Positions 26,100-35,808 of a stretch of DNA of 64,000 nt are shown piece by piece. The stretch's first letter is position 1. Every line of letters starts with the position of its first letter. Position numbers and translations under genes: made by a program. The DNA is from Natronomonas aquatica (lineage in GTDB: Archaea; Halobacteriota; Halobacteria; Halobacteriales; Haloarculaceae). The stretch is from the NCBI RefSeq assembly GCF_024449025.1, contig NZ_JAHLKM010000005.1:107369-171368 (forward strand), read 5' to 3'. The notes under the pieces were generated by a model. The model did not search any database, was not told the origin of the DNA, and saw nothing but the letters and a program-made list of their open reading frames with translations.

Positions 26100-27620
26100 A
26101 TGAAAAATCCATCAATTGAAGCGATGAAAAGTTTTCTGAGAAAGGCTGGAACCCCTGTACATTATCAAACTGCAATAAAATATAAGCATAAATTTCCCGA
26201 CACTTTTTGTAGGCATTTTCTTAAATGGCAATATGTCAATGAATACGATACCCCTACTGCCATACATTATTTATATAAAAATAATGAAAGTGAACTATTA
26301 AAAGGGAGTCGTCTGACAGAATTAAATCTGCCTTTTGATCCTACTACTGTGTATCCAACTAGTAACGACGATTTACCCAAAGATCTAGGCAAAACTACAA
26401 CAGGCCGACCACAGATTTTAACCACAACCGGAACAGTTATGTCGCTTGACGTCCTGGCAAATCTCCGACCAGACGTGATTTTCTTTGTAGACCCCAACCC
26501 AAATCAACTTATTTACCTAAACTTATTAATAAAATTGATAATAGAAAATGACTCTCGGATCGCTTTTTTGGCTAATTTATTTGGAAGAGAAAAATCTGGC
26601 ATCGAAAAGATAATTGAAAAAATTGACCGTTCAAAGTCTTTGAACGATAGAGAGGTACTTTCCATAGAAAATAAATTTTGGGAAATATCAAAATCTCCTG
26701 AGCCGTTGTCAAGAGTTCATGAGTCTTTCTTAGATTATGATGTTGTCACTCAAAATAAGCAAAAAGTAGGGGTCGCTTTTGAAGAATTTGGCAAGGATGT
26801 GGTTGGGGATCTACGTGTCTTTACTAGCCTAATTTTAAATGAAATGGACTTCATCGATTCTTTACAGTATTTTCACGCTATTATGCCCATATACAGAAAA
26901 GATGGTTTTTTGTCGTCTGAGGAGGCTTATCAAAATGTACGTGAAACACTAAGCGATAACGATTGGATAATGTTTCCTAGAGTTATAAATTCTGATTTGA
27001 TACATCAGATTTTAATGGAATATAGCTATTACGAACATCATCTCTGGCTTTCAAATATTCTTGGCCATAATTACTTTTGGTCACATATTCAGCCACAATT
27101 GGCTGACAAGATATGGTATCTCAAACATACTGTCGATGAATCTCATAATATTCAAGTGTGGGAGGATAATAGATCTCCATTTTTCAAAAATTCATATGAT
27201 AAGAGATTGAGAACGTCTCACTGGGATGCATTTAGCATTGTAAATAAACATCGTGAGGGAAAGACTATTGAACTTGTAAATGAAGAAGCACAGATTGAAT
27301 CATCTACTCATCTATCAAACACCACAAAAATAGTATATTATGACCTTAATAAATATATTAATAACGCCAACACGATTTTTTTCCACATCCTCTTAGGACA
27401 TGGTATGTCATTTGATAAATTTGCATACCTTTTAGATACATGCCTAAGTAAAAATAAAAAGCTCATTATACTCGAGCATAATTCAAAAAGCAACGATTTT
27501 TCAGATGGAAAGGGTATTTCCCCGGAGAAAATCATTGAAAAGTTTGGAGAACCAAATGAGTATGAGTATACCATGGGCAAAAAAAGCAAAAACAGAAATT
27601 TTGTTATGGTATACGGTTAG
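26100..27620 (+). CDS. Unrecognised 506-aa protein, possible SAM-dependent methyltransferase-like
   Basis: Soluble, AT-rich gene with no family I can name. Residues about 112-140 hold VMSLDVLANLRPDVIFFVDP then NPNQLIYLNLLIKL. An Asp-x-Asn-Pro motif after a hydrophobic strand recalls the SAM-binding strand of DUF3419/BtaA-like transferases. Near the C-terminus, ANTIFFHILLGHGMSFDKFA and KKLIILEHNSKS look like late Rossmann strands. No transmembrane helix or signal peptide. It is the only intact gene between two IS blocks, apart from the FkbM gene downstream, and was probably acquired with it. Confidence 0.6.
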   Translation: MKNPSIEAMKSFLRKAGTPVHYQTAIKYKHKFPDTFCRHFLKWQYVNEYDTPTAIHYLYKNNESELLKGSRLTELNLPFDPTTVYPTSNDDLPKDLGKTTTGRPQILTTTGTVMSLDVLANLRPDVIFFVDPNPNQLIYLNLLIKLIIENDSRIAFLANLFGREKSGIEKIIEKIDRSKSLNDREVLSIENKFWEISKSPEPLSRVHESFLDYDVVTQNKQKVGVAFEEFGKDVVGDLRVFTSLILNEMDFIDSLQYFHAIMPIYRKDGFLSSEEAYQNVRETLSDNDWIMFPRVINSDLIHQILMEYSYYEHHLWLSNILGHNYFWSHIQPQLADKIWYLKHTVDESHNIQVWEDNRSPFFKNSYDKRLRTSHWDAFSIVNKHREGKTIELVNEEAQIESSTHLSNTTKIVYYDLNKYINNANTIFFHILLGHGMSFDKFAYLLDTCLSKNKKLIILEHNSKSNDFSDGKGISPEKIIEKFGEPNEYEYTMGKKSKNRNFVMVYG

Positions 27621-27692
27621 ATCGGCAGTAGTGAGTAAATGGGGATGTTCAGATAAGAATCACTCGTATATACTAATTTCAGTACTTTACAA

Positions 27693-27920
27693 GGCCCTGT
27701 TTCGACGCTAAATCTTGGAGGTGATAGCGGATCTGACGTTTTTCAGGATTTTAATCGGAAATCTGCTGAGACTATTCAAGCGATTATAGCTGTTTATTCA
27801 GCTTACTGGGCCGATTTGTAGCCGACTTTGGCACTTCTGTCATCGCTTTCGCGACCCAGCCAGGACGCCAATTAGAAGAGAAGCGCTCTACCCACCGTTT
27901 CCGAGCATCTAAACAAGGCC
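27693..27920. mobile_element. Putative 228-bp miniature inverted-repeat element
   Basis: GGCCCTGTTTCGACGCT at 27693-27709 and AGCATCTAAACAAGGCC at 27904-27920 are inverted repeats matching at 14 of 17 positions. The interior has no coding frame. Two adenines flank each side, but no convincing target duplication is seen. It fills the gap between the 506-aa gene and the FkbM gene. Confidence 0.5.
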
Positions 27921-27997
27921 AAGCCACTGTGCTTCCGAACCCACGGATCTATATCCAGAATCGTTAATAGCCTGTGGGTCAATTCTCTCAACATTCA

Positions 27998-28777
27998 ATG
28001 GTAGAACAGTCTTTACCAGATAAGGCTCGGAAAATATACTCTGACCACGGTTTATTAAGTTTACTAAACAGAGCCCAATCGTACATCCGATATAAGGCAC
28101 ATTCGAGGTACAAAAGTGCCGTATATTCCTTGGTGCGTTTCATGTCAAGTGAACTGCGGCAAGTGAATCTAAATAACATTGTTGTATCAGTATATATCAG
28201 CAAAATCGATAAATACATTCCCTATTACGATCCACCATATCCAATAGAGAATGACCCTGAATATGAGCATGCTGAGGTTGAGTCGATCAGAACTTACGCT
28301 AAAAAAGGAGACGATGTGGTCATTATAGGTGGTGGCCTTGGTGTCACAGCAGTAGCAGCGTGCAAAGAGACTAATGGGGAAGTGACAGTTTTCGAACAGT
28401 CCAAACCCACATATCGGATATTGAAACGGACAATTGAACTAAACGATTGTAGTGACAAGATTGATGTAGAATTGGCGGTAGTTGGGGAGGTAGGCCATTC
28501 GAATTTTACCCATAAACAACCATCCAAAGTTGATAGGATGTTACCAACTGAACTTCCCTATGCCGATGTGTACGAGATGGATTGTGAAGGTGCAGAGACA
28601 ACAATCTTACAGAAGATGGATGTAAGACCCTCTGTTTTGCTTGTCGAGACACACAATAATCATAACGAGGTATGTGATATTCTAAGCAGTATTGGATACG
28701 AGATCATTGAAGTAATTGATGATAGCATGGGCCAATCTCCAGTTAATACTCATATCCGGGCACGGTTGTCAGAGTAA
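27998..28777 (+). CDS. FkbM-family methyltransferase
   Basis: 259 aa from the ATG at 27998 (MVEQSLPDKARKIYSDHGLL); a GTG 24 bases upstream is also possible. Rossmann signature VVIIGGGLGVTAVAACKETN, then TVFEQSKPTYRILKRTIELN, and YEMDCEGAETTILQKM with the catalytic-region Asp/Glu. FkbM enzymes O-methylate sugars in many glycan clusters, including haloarchaeal N-glycosylation islands. A sugar methylation role is likely here. Confidence 0.88.
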   Translation: MVEQSLPDKARKIYSDHGLLSLLNRAQSYIRYKAHSRYKSAVYSLVRFMSSELRQVNLNNIVVSVYISKIDKYIPYYDPPYPIENDPEYEHAEVESIRTYAKKGDDVVIIGGGLGVTAVAACKETNGEVTVFEQSKPTYRILKRTIELNDCSDKIDVELAVVGEVGHSNFTHKQPSKVDRMLPTELPYADVYEMDCEGAETTILQKMDVRPSVLLVETHNNHNEVCDILSSIGYEIIEVIDDSMGQSPVNTHIRARLSE

Positions 28778-30717
28778 CGAACTGTCTTTCTTAACCTTAT
28801 TTTCCACGTTGAAGTGAGAGCGTGACGTAGGCGGTAGCAAGAACAGGTAATGCCGATTACGGACCCCTTCTCGTGTATGCAAGTGTTTGACGAGTTTGAA
28901 TCGCTGTCACCAGCACAGCGTCATTATGCGAAAACCTACGCCACAGGTCTTGTTGCGGCCAGCAACAAAACCGTGGCAGGCATCGCACGCAAAGTCCTTC
29001 CAGTCCAAGGCAAACGTGCTCTCAACAAGATCCTCACCGAATGAGACTGGGACGAACAGCAATTCAACCACGACCGGCTTGAACAACTCCAGAAACACGG
29101 TGAAACACGCTGGGCAACGGATGGCTACATTATCCTCGACGGTACGATCACTGAGAAAACCGGGGACGAAGTCCCCAGAGTCGGCCACTTCTACGATCAC
29201 ACCGAAGGTGACACTGTCTGGGGCCAAGACCTCATCTACGCCTTCTACGCCGACGGCAAAACCGCCCACCCGCTCACCTTCCGCCTCTATGAAAACAGGA
29301 CGAAGACGACCAAGACCACGACAGCAAGTACGATCTCGCTCGCGAGATTGTCACCGAACTCAAACAAGAGGTGGGTGTGCCTGCGGCCACCTACCTCTTT
29401 GACTCGTAGTTCGCCCACGATTCTGGCCTTCCCCAACACATCGAATCCCATGGCAAGGACTGGATCGGTCCGCTCCGGAGCAACCGACAGGTAACCTACG
29501 GTGGAGAAGAAATCCGCGTCAATGCGCTGGCAGAGCGCATCAACACGTCGAACGCAACATCGAAGACGAAACCTACCACATCTGGACGAAGAAGCTTCCC
29601 GTCTCCCAACTGGGAGACCTGAAGCTGGTCATTGCGGAGAAAGGGACCGACGAAGACGAAAAGGATCCGATCAAGTACCTCGCCACGAACAAGATCGACG
29701 CACCGACCGAGCACATTATTCGCTCCTACGGAATGCGCTGGCGCATTGAGACGTTCTTTGAGGACTCGAAGCAGGATCTCGGATTGGGAGATTGCGAGAT
29801 GCAGACTGATACTGAAGGCTAAAATTTCATGAGGTTCGCGTATCTAACCTCCATACGGTGACGTTGGAGAACGTCTCAGCGGATCATCTCCGTTAGGTGT
29901 TGGAACAGGTCGAAGAAGCTGCTGCGTCGGAGCGTCTGATGGCTGCAATCACGTACAAAGAGTTCGGCGACGTTACGCAAGAAGACGCAGCAGAACTCTA
30001 CGGCTACTCCGAAGGGTGGGCTTCGAAGTGGTTCAACCGCCTCGAACGGCTCGAAACTTAGCCGTTCGAGGCGGTTGTCTACGACGAACCACGTGAAGGC
30101 AGACCAACGGGACTCTCCGACGAACAGCACGAACAGTTCGTTGAAGCACTCCACGACCCACCTGAGGAAGTCGGATATGACGCGCCCGCGTGGTCTGTTC
30201 CACTGGCGCGTCACTATCTCGCCGAGGAATTCGACGTTGAGTACTGTGAACACCACGTCCGGCGATTGATGTCCGGGGCCGGGCTGTCCTGGAAGACAGC
30301 CCGGCCGGAGTTCCACAAATCCGACGAGAGAGCCCAAGAAGCCTGGCAAGAAGGATTCAAAAAAAAGCACAACGACCTGGACGACGAATACACCATCCTG
30401 ACCATCGATCAGACGCGACAGGTACTCTCGACGCTGACCTGTGCGTGGTTTCCGGAAGGAGAGCGCCCGTCACTGCCGGTGACGAACGCGTGGGACAGCA
30501 TCAAGCTACTCGGTGCAGTCAGCGATTCCGGCGAGGCGTTCTTTCTGCCCTGTGCCGAGAACTTCAACAGCGATACGACGATTCGCTTGCTAGACGCCCT
30601 CCAAACCGAGTTCGGAGAGAAAATCTGCGTTGTCTTGGACAACGGCTCGTATTTCACGGCCAACGCTGTGCAGGAATTCGCCGAAGACACGCTGATCGAA
30701 CTGTGTTCCCTTCCGCG

Positions 30718-31655
30718 GGCTCTGGTGAATCGCCAGAAGGCGGTTGATTTCACTGTTTCACGGCTCGCTTGATGTTGTAGACCGCACACATCAGGACGAT
30801 CTCACGAAATTCGTGGTACCATGCTCGGGCACGCACCGCGTGGCCGAGCGTCCGCTTGATCGTCGAGAAGACGGTCTCAGACAGTACTCTTTGGCCGTAT
30901 AGAGACCCATCGATGCGCGCGTTATGCGCGCAGTCGATAGGTCGGAACTCACGGTGCTTGATCAGCGGTCTCACGCCCTCTTCGCGCAATTTCTCGCGTA
31001 AGCGCTTCCAATCGTAGCCTTTGTCAGCGGCGAGGCTGGCAATCTCGCCCGCGTTGCGGAGGGCGAGTTGCCAGCCGATCTGCGTGTCATGACGTTTCTT
31101 GGTCGTACAGTGAACGTCGAGCACAGCTTGTGTTTTCGTATCGACGAGCGCGGTCGTTTTCAGCGTTTGAACGCGGTAGTTCGTCCGGCGACAGTAGTGC
31201 TTGCTAGCGGTTTCACGGTCGAAGAATGTCGCGTCCATCGCAGCGTGATCGGCGGTGTCGTGCAGCTGCGCCGAAAGGCGCAGCAGCACTCGCCAGATCT
31301 TCATCTCTAACCTATCAAACGCCTTTACTAGCGTCGAGTGATGCGGGAGATCGCCCGGATCAAGGCCGATATCGGCCACTATTTGTGGCATCTCACTCAG
31401 CAGATCAAGCGCCTCGCGGTAGGATTTCTCTAGGTAAATCCGGAGACAGTGGAGCGAAACGACGGCGTAGTCGGCGAAGTCCCCACCCCCTTCGGGGGCG
31501 GCGGCTTCGCCTCGGCCACCAACAGCATTTTTAGCCAACGACACCGCTTTGCTCGTGAAGCGGGAGATCTTCGACATAGATCATCGCCGATTTCCCGCTT
31601 CACTTCCTTTGATTTGACGACCTATCCCGCCGCCTTACAGCGATTCACCAAAGCC
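30718..31655 (-). mobile_element. IS5-type element, complete with 8-bp target duplication
   Basis: The terminal inverted repeats GGCTCTGGTGAATCGCCAG (30718-30736) and, on the other side, CAGCGATTCACCAAAGCC (31638-31655) match with few differences. CTTCCGCG is duplicated at 30710-30717 and 31656-31663. It encodes one intact transposase. The target is one arm of a 17-bp palindrome in the IS630 gene. A second, damaged copy lies at 52228-53291. Confidence 0.93.
30750..31577 (-). CDS. IS5-family DDE transposase (intact)
   Basis: 275 aa, starts MSKISRFTSKAVSLAKNAVG. DDE core: Asp in AAMDATFFDRETASKHYCRR, Asp in SLAADKGYDWKRLREKL, Glu in SETVFSTIKRTLGHAVRARA. Frame and element ends are intact, so this is probably the active version of the family in this genome. 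The copy at 52306 has an insertion and a frameshift. Confidence 0.92.
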   Translation of the reverse strand: MSKISRFTSKAVSLAKNAVGGRGEAAAPEGGGDFADYAVVSLHCLRIYLEKSYREALDLLSEMPQIVADIGLDPGDLPHHSTLVKAFDRLEMKIWRVLLRLSAQLHDTADHAAMDATFFDRETASKHYCRRTNYRVQTLKTTALVDTKTQAVLDVHCTTKKRHDTQIGWQLALRNAGEIASLAADKGYDWKRLREKLREEGVRPLIKHREFRPIDCAHNARIDGSLYGQRVLSETVFSTIKRTLGHAVRARAWYHEFREIVLMCAVYNIKRAVKQ

Positions 31656-32608
31656 CTTCCGCGGGGTTCAGCTCTGCTGAACCCCGCGGAAGAGTGCTGG
31701 CGACAGCTCGATCAAGAAATTGGCAACCGTCTGTTCGACACCCTCGACGCTCTTCGTGATGCTGCGCTCTCTGCACTCAATCGGATTGAAGTTCCAGATC
31801 TCTTCATGTACTTATGTCCGTGAGTATGACGAAGGTGCCAGTCGGCACTGGCACCTTCTGATGGCTGCCTACAGTCTCGTTCGCCTTGATCCTGAATCGA
31901 GCGCCTTGGGAACGGTTCGCTCGAAAGCGCCATCGCTTCGAGCGAACCTCGAACATTCCCTGAAGGAAGCCGTCTACAACCTTTTCTCATGGGTTCGAGA
32001 CGACGATGATCGTGGCGTCGATGATCTCATGAACGAGATTGACCACCTCTTCGTTCACTCAATAGCTGAGGCTAACGTGCAAAGCTGACTTAACAGGTTC
32101 TTTCGGCTCGTTTATCATACCTTTTTTACAAACAGCCACACATCATTCGGTGGAGCGGGCTAGTTTTGAGCGCATAATCGACTGTGCACGCTTTGATACC
32201 TCGCTAATCCGATATAATGACAATATTACTACCGTCTAAACCCAGCCTACGCCTTCTATTCAGTAATGGTTAAGTGATAATTATCAGTACCTCACAAAGT
32301 ATCGCCAGTTAAGCTGGCCTGACTCTCCCGTTCTGTTGGAATGAGTTGTCGATAGTGGTGGAAGAACGCTAATCGAAGACGGAGCTACCGCTGTCGGCGG
32401 CGATCAGCCGCCGACAGCGGCAGCGTTGCCACCCACAAGACGGCGTCCTCGGTCGGCGATTACCGGTTGAACCGGTCGTCCGGTGGCCGGTCATCGGGGA
32501 CGGCCCGACGCACCGCGAGGGCCGTCCACGCAGCCCGGGGAACCATATTGATGAACTCCTTGTACGGCCACCACCAGAAGCGACGCCCGCCTCGCCGGGG
32601 CGTCGCTA

Positions 32609-33007
32609 TAATAATCGGTAGAAATTTTTACTCGAAGACTGCTGCAGTATGTAGTGAATTATCTCGACGAGATCTCCGTCGAGGAATTACAAGACGCCCT
32701 CGACAACGTGGACGAGAAGAAGCCGACACAGCGACCCTTAGCCGCAATCGCGTTCAAAAACGGTGTTTCGCAAACTGAGCTATCTGAGCGGTACGATGTT
32801 CAGCGGCGGACAATCTACAGCTGGCTCAAGCGACTCGACACCGACGAGTCGTTTGAGCAGGCCGTGTCTAATGATAAACGAGCTGGGAGAAAACAAAAAT
32901 TATCAGAATCACAGCTGGAAGACTTTGAAGAAACTGTGCACGAACCATTCGACGAGGTTGGCAGCGAGCTGATCCGTCGATTTCGACTGATGTTGCAGCG
33001 AAAATAG
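32609..33007 (+). pseudogene. 5' fragment of an IS630-family transposase
   Basis: Begins with the terminal repeat TAATAATCGGTAGAA next to a TA at 32607-32608. From 32654 it encodes NYLDEISVEELQDALDNVDE up to DFEETVHEPFDEVG, closely related to the complete copy at 50742. After about 32957 the sequence no longer matches and stops at 33007. Only the HTH part remains. Confidence 0.85.
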
Positions 33008-33060
33008 CCAGATTGCGTAGAGATGTCTCTCACAAGTCGGCGTTCCGCCCGGCGGAACGC

Positions 33061-34678
33061 CTACGTCACAGGCATCTCCTTGCGCACGATATTCAGGAAC
33101 GTTCGTGCAGGCACGCGCGGCTTCAACCGCTGTTCAATATCGAGACTGATCTGTACCAGCAAGTCAACGACTAACCACATATCGTAGAGAATCACTGCAA
33201 ATCCGAAGTAAAACACCCTCACAGCCGTGTTCCGTGATGTTGTCCACGCCAGAAAATCTTTGATTGACTTGTAGCTGTTCTCAATTCCCCCCTGCGGGCG
33301 TACCGCCCCATGACACGGCGGGTACGCCCGCGTGCTGCTTTCGTGCCATCGCTCACCTGGAGATTCGTCACGAACGTCACCGTCGTATCTTCCTTCCGAG
33401 TCGAGGGAACTCCGACCAGGGTCGGGGTGACCGTCACAGATTCCCCTCCACTCGTCTTCTCCATCTCGTGGGATTGCTTGACTGCTACTTCGTGATCCAT
33501 AGCGGCGACAAACCGATCAACGCGGTTGTCCGATGACTTTCGGATCAAGTAGGAGAGACGCTTCTCTTCAAGCGTCTTGACGACGCCGATGCCGTCAAAT
33601 TCGGCATCGGCATACACCGTTCCAAGCGAGACATGATCACTTGCTATATCAAGAAGTTGCTCAACGAGGACGCTTCGAGGGATGTAGCCGCGAAGCGGCC
33701 GCATCCCGAGCGTGAATTTCACTTCCTCACCAACGACCGAAATCGTTGCCATCTTGTAACACCACGAGTAGGACTTGCTCGGTGGAGCGCCGGGACTCAT
33801 CTGAAACTCATCACGGTCACCGTAGTATGCGACGTAGGTGATGTCGATCGCCACGTCGGCGTGGCGATCTATCGAATAGTACTGCTCAGCAGCCCATACC
33901 ATCTCACCAATCGCACCGTTGGCCATCGACGCGATCTCAATCGCGTCGAGTTGCTTGATGTATTGGAGATGCGTATCGCCGGCAGGACCACCAGCATCAC
34001 GAGTGGTTTCCTCGTCGAATATCCGGCTGCCTTGGTTGGCAGCTGTCCCGGTTAATCCGAGGTAGCTCTGGAGATCGAGGAACGCAGTATCGACATACCG
34101 CGTTCCGGCATCGGGACGGTCAAGGTCAATCGCGGGGAACACGATCTGACAGAGTGTATCGGTCACGTCCTTGACTTTCTCGGTGATGTAGCGCTGTTCT
34201 GAGCGGTTCGAACAGTCGCCTTTGTCAGTTGGTTCGAGTTCGCGCATTCCGAGCGGGTTGCCCATATCGTGGGCAACCGCGAGGATGCGTTTTGCGGACT
34301 GTGTAATGAAGGATGTGAGCCGATCAGAGAACCGGTCATGCCATGCACGGCCGAGTGTGGTTCGGTCTGGAGCAGTCTTGTCAGCCGCGAATTGGTCGGG
34401 GTTGAAGCCGAGCGTGCGGGCACGCTCGGCGTCGGTGAGATACTCGTACAGTTCTGTGGTGGTAATCCCGCGAGTTCTTTGCAGTAGAACGCTCGCACCA
34501 TCGGACGATATCCGTACTGCGCCTCCCACCCGTTTTCAGCTGGACCTGATACAGGCGTATCAGTGAACGCAAACTCAGTGACAACGGTTAGGAGATCAGT
34601 GTCTTTGGGTATCAATTCGGCAGCTTGGCGTTCGAGCCGCCTGATGGCCGGCTCGAACTCAGATGTCTTCTGTGACAT
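33061..34678 (-). pseudogene. IS4-like DDE transposase, frameshifted
   Basis: The N-terminus (from ATG 34678, MSQKTSEFEPAIRRLERQAA to VRAFYCKELAG) is in one frame and the main body (ITTTELYEYLTDAERARTLG ... VYADAEFDGIGVVKTLEEKR) in another. The C-terminus (GIENSYKSIKDFLAWTTSRN ... NIVRKEMPVT, stop at 33061) is in a third. The second shift lies at a run of six C at 33287-33292. Catalytic segments DITYVAYYGD and DAEFDG are kept. It sits inside the ISH3 remnant. Confidence 0.82.
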
Positions 34679-34944
34679 CCTCTCAATGCTGGTGACCAAG
34701 TCTGGTTAGCCACCGGTCTCGTGCACAAAATCTGTCGTTCCGAACTCCTGACTATAGGTATTAGACACACCTTCAGCAAGCAGACCTCCTAACTAACCAG
34801 CTTTGTGGGGTACTGTTTATAACTCAAACCCAGTAGTCGCTCGCATAATCTGATGTCCGACTATCTGGGGACAAGCCGGACAATTTCTTCAACAGTTCAA
34901 TCCGTTTTACTGAAGATTGAATTCGCAGTCAATACTGGTTCTTT

Positions 34945-35685
34945 GGCACTGTCTAGTTTAGCACCTCGTCAGCTGGCGTTCTTCCATCAAGCGATTGATG
35001 CGGTCGTTGGCGGTTGTAGTAATGCGCAAACTGTTCAAACCATTCACGTGCGCTTGACCGACTGCCCACCCATGAATTATGGAAGCGGTCGACACGCATT
35101 TTGAGTGTATGAAACCACTTTTCGATGAGGTTTCGGTCGACGTAGTCGAGCCGACCGCTCAGTCTTAATCGAGCAAGGGCAGTCTGATATCCATAGCCAT
35201 CAACGAGAAATATGGTGTCAGAGAGATCGTGTATCTCGCGGAGTCCATGCAGAAACGCAGCCGCCGGATCGGTGCCATGTCGTCCAAACAATTGTACGTC
35301 GAGGATCAACTTCGTCTCGATGTCTATTGCAGCGTACAACCAAGACCACTCACCATTGATTTTGATAGCGGTTTCGTCGACCGCGACCCGCGACGGCTTC
35401 ACCGTCGGCGGGTCCGGAACGCTATCAGCGATTCGATGTACCCAATTCCAAACCGCCCCGTGAGAACGTTCTACGCCTAATTCAGCGAGAATCGAAGTTG
35501 TTTCTCTGAGCGAACATCCGGTCGCGTGGAGCCGGACGGCGAACGCCCTAACGGGCGTCGCCGTCCGCTCACGCTCCCAAGTTTCTTCTAAATCCGCCGC
35601 AAAACACTCGCTGAGCAGGTCTGCGAGCATCATCCCAAACTAACTCAACGGCTCGTTCCTCAAGCTAGCTTAACTAGACAGTGCC
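34945..35685 (-). mobile_element. IS6-family element, complete with 8-bp target duplication
   Basis: Inverted repeats GGCACTGTCTAGTTTAGC (34945-34962) and GCTTAACTAGACAGTGCC (35668-35685) flank one intact transposase. The target duplication GGTTCTTT is present at 34937-34944 and 35686-35693. This is a textbook intact IS6 insertion of 741 bp and probably recent. It lies in non-coding DNA. Confidence 0.95.
34953..35633 (-). CDS. IS6-family DDE transposase (intact)
   Basis: 226 aa. HTH in TGCSLRETTSILAELGVERS. DDE residues lie in VAVDETAIKINGEWSWLYAA, IFLVDGYGYQTALARLRLSG and NLIEKWFHTLKMRVDRFHNS. The C-terminal QRPHQSLDGRTPADEVLN closes it, as in other haloarchaeal IS6 proteins. No frameshift. 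IS6 elements can fuse replicons and leave directly repeated copies; only one copy is present here. Confidence 0.95.
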   Translation of the reverse strand: MMLADLLSECFAADLEETWERERTATPVRAFAVRLHATGCSLRETTSILAELGVERSHGAVWNWVHRIADSVPDPPTVKPSRVAVDETAIKINGEWSWLYAAIDIETKLILDVQLFGRHGTDPAAAFLHGLREIHDLSDTIFLVDGYGYQTALARLRLSGRLDYVDRNLIEKWFHTLKMRVDRFHNSWVGSRSSAREWFEQFAHYYNRQRPHQSLDGRTPADEVLN

Positions 35686-35808
35686 GGTTCTTTCAAAGGA
35701 TAATTGCTCCAAGTTGTAGGAGGTCCGAGCCACTGCTGGTGAGGGAAGGAAAATCACGTACTTCCACAGATTACAGTTCGGGAGTTTTGAACTGGATGAC
35801 ATAGTCAT

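Larger units (their letters stand above)
29813..31830 (+). pseudogene. IS630-family transposase nested in the IS701 element and itself split
   Basis: The 5' part (about 29860-30717) encodes ERLMAAITYKEFGDVTQEDA, YDAPAWSVPLARHYLAEEFD and TILTIDQTRQVLS up to ELCSLP. The 3' part (31664-31823) resumes GSALLNPAEECWRQLDQEIG and ends FMYLCP. In-frame stops at about 29894 and 30060 inactivate it. The gap is exactly one IS5-like element with its 8-bp target duplication. Removing 938 + 8 bases rejoins the frame across CSLPRGSALLNP. Confidence 0.87.
28850..32088 (+). pseudogene. IS701-type transposase interrupted by nested elements
   Basis: The 5' part (28850 to about 29812) reads MPITDPFSCMQVFDEFESLS... 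RHYAKTYATGLVAASNKTV... GYIILDGTITEKTGDEVPRV, with an in-frame TGA at 29042 and further frameshifts, to RWRIETFFEDSKQDLGLGDC and EMQTD. The 3' part resumes at about 31831 with EGASRHWHLLMAAYSLVRLD and ends AEANVQS at 32088. The two halves join in sequence, so about 2 kb (29813-31830) was inserted into a transposase gene. Confidence 0.85.
32285..34815 (-). mobile_element. ISH3 remnant split by an IS630 fragment and an IS4-like element
   Basis: The ISH3 right end (CAGTACCTCACAAAG from 32285, then the 3' coding part complementary to the ISH3 copy at 54520-54838) runs to about 32606. The ISH3 left end (AACTAACCAGCTTTG...GTACTG) lies at 34770-34815. Both are on the minus strand in the right order. 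Everything between is foreign. Flanking 5-mers ATTAT and TTTAT differ at one base, fitting an old 5-bp duplication. Confidence 0.7.

Noticed and set aside
34945..35685. IS6 element as one side of a composite transposon
   Set aside because: Only one copy exists in the window and it has its own 8-bp target duplication, as for a simple insertion.
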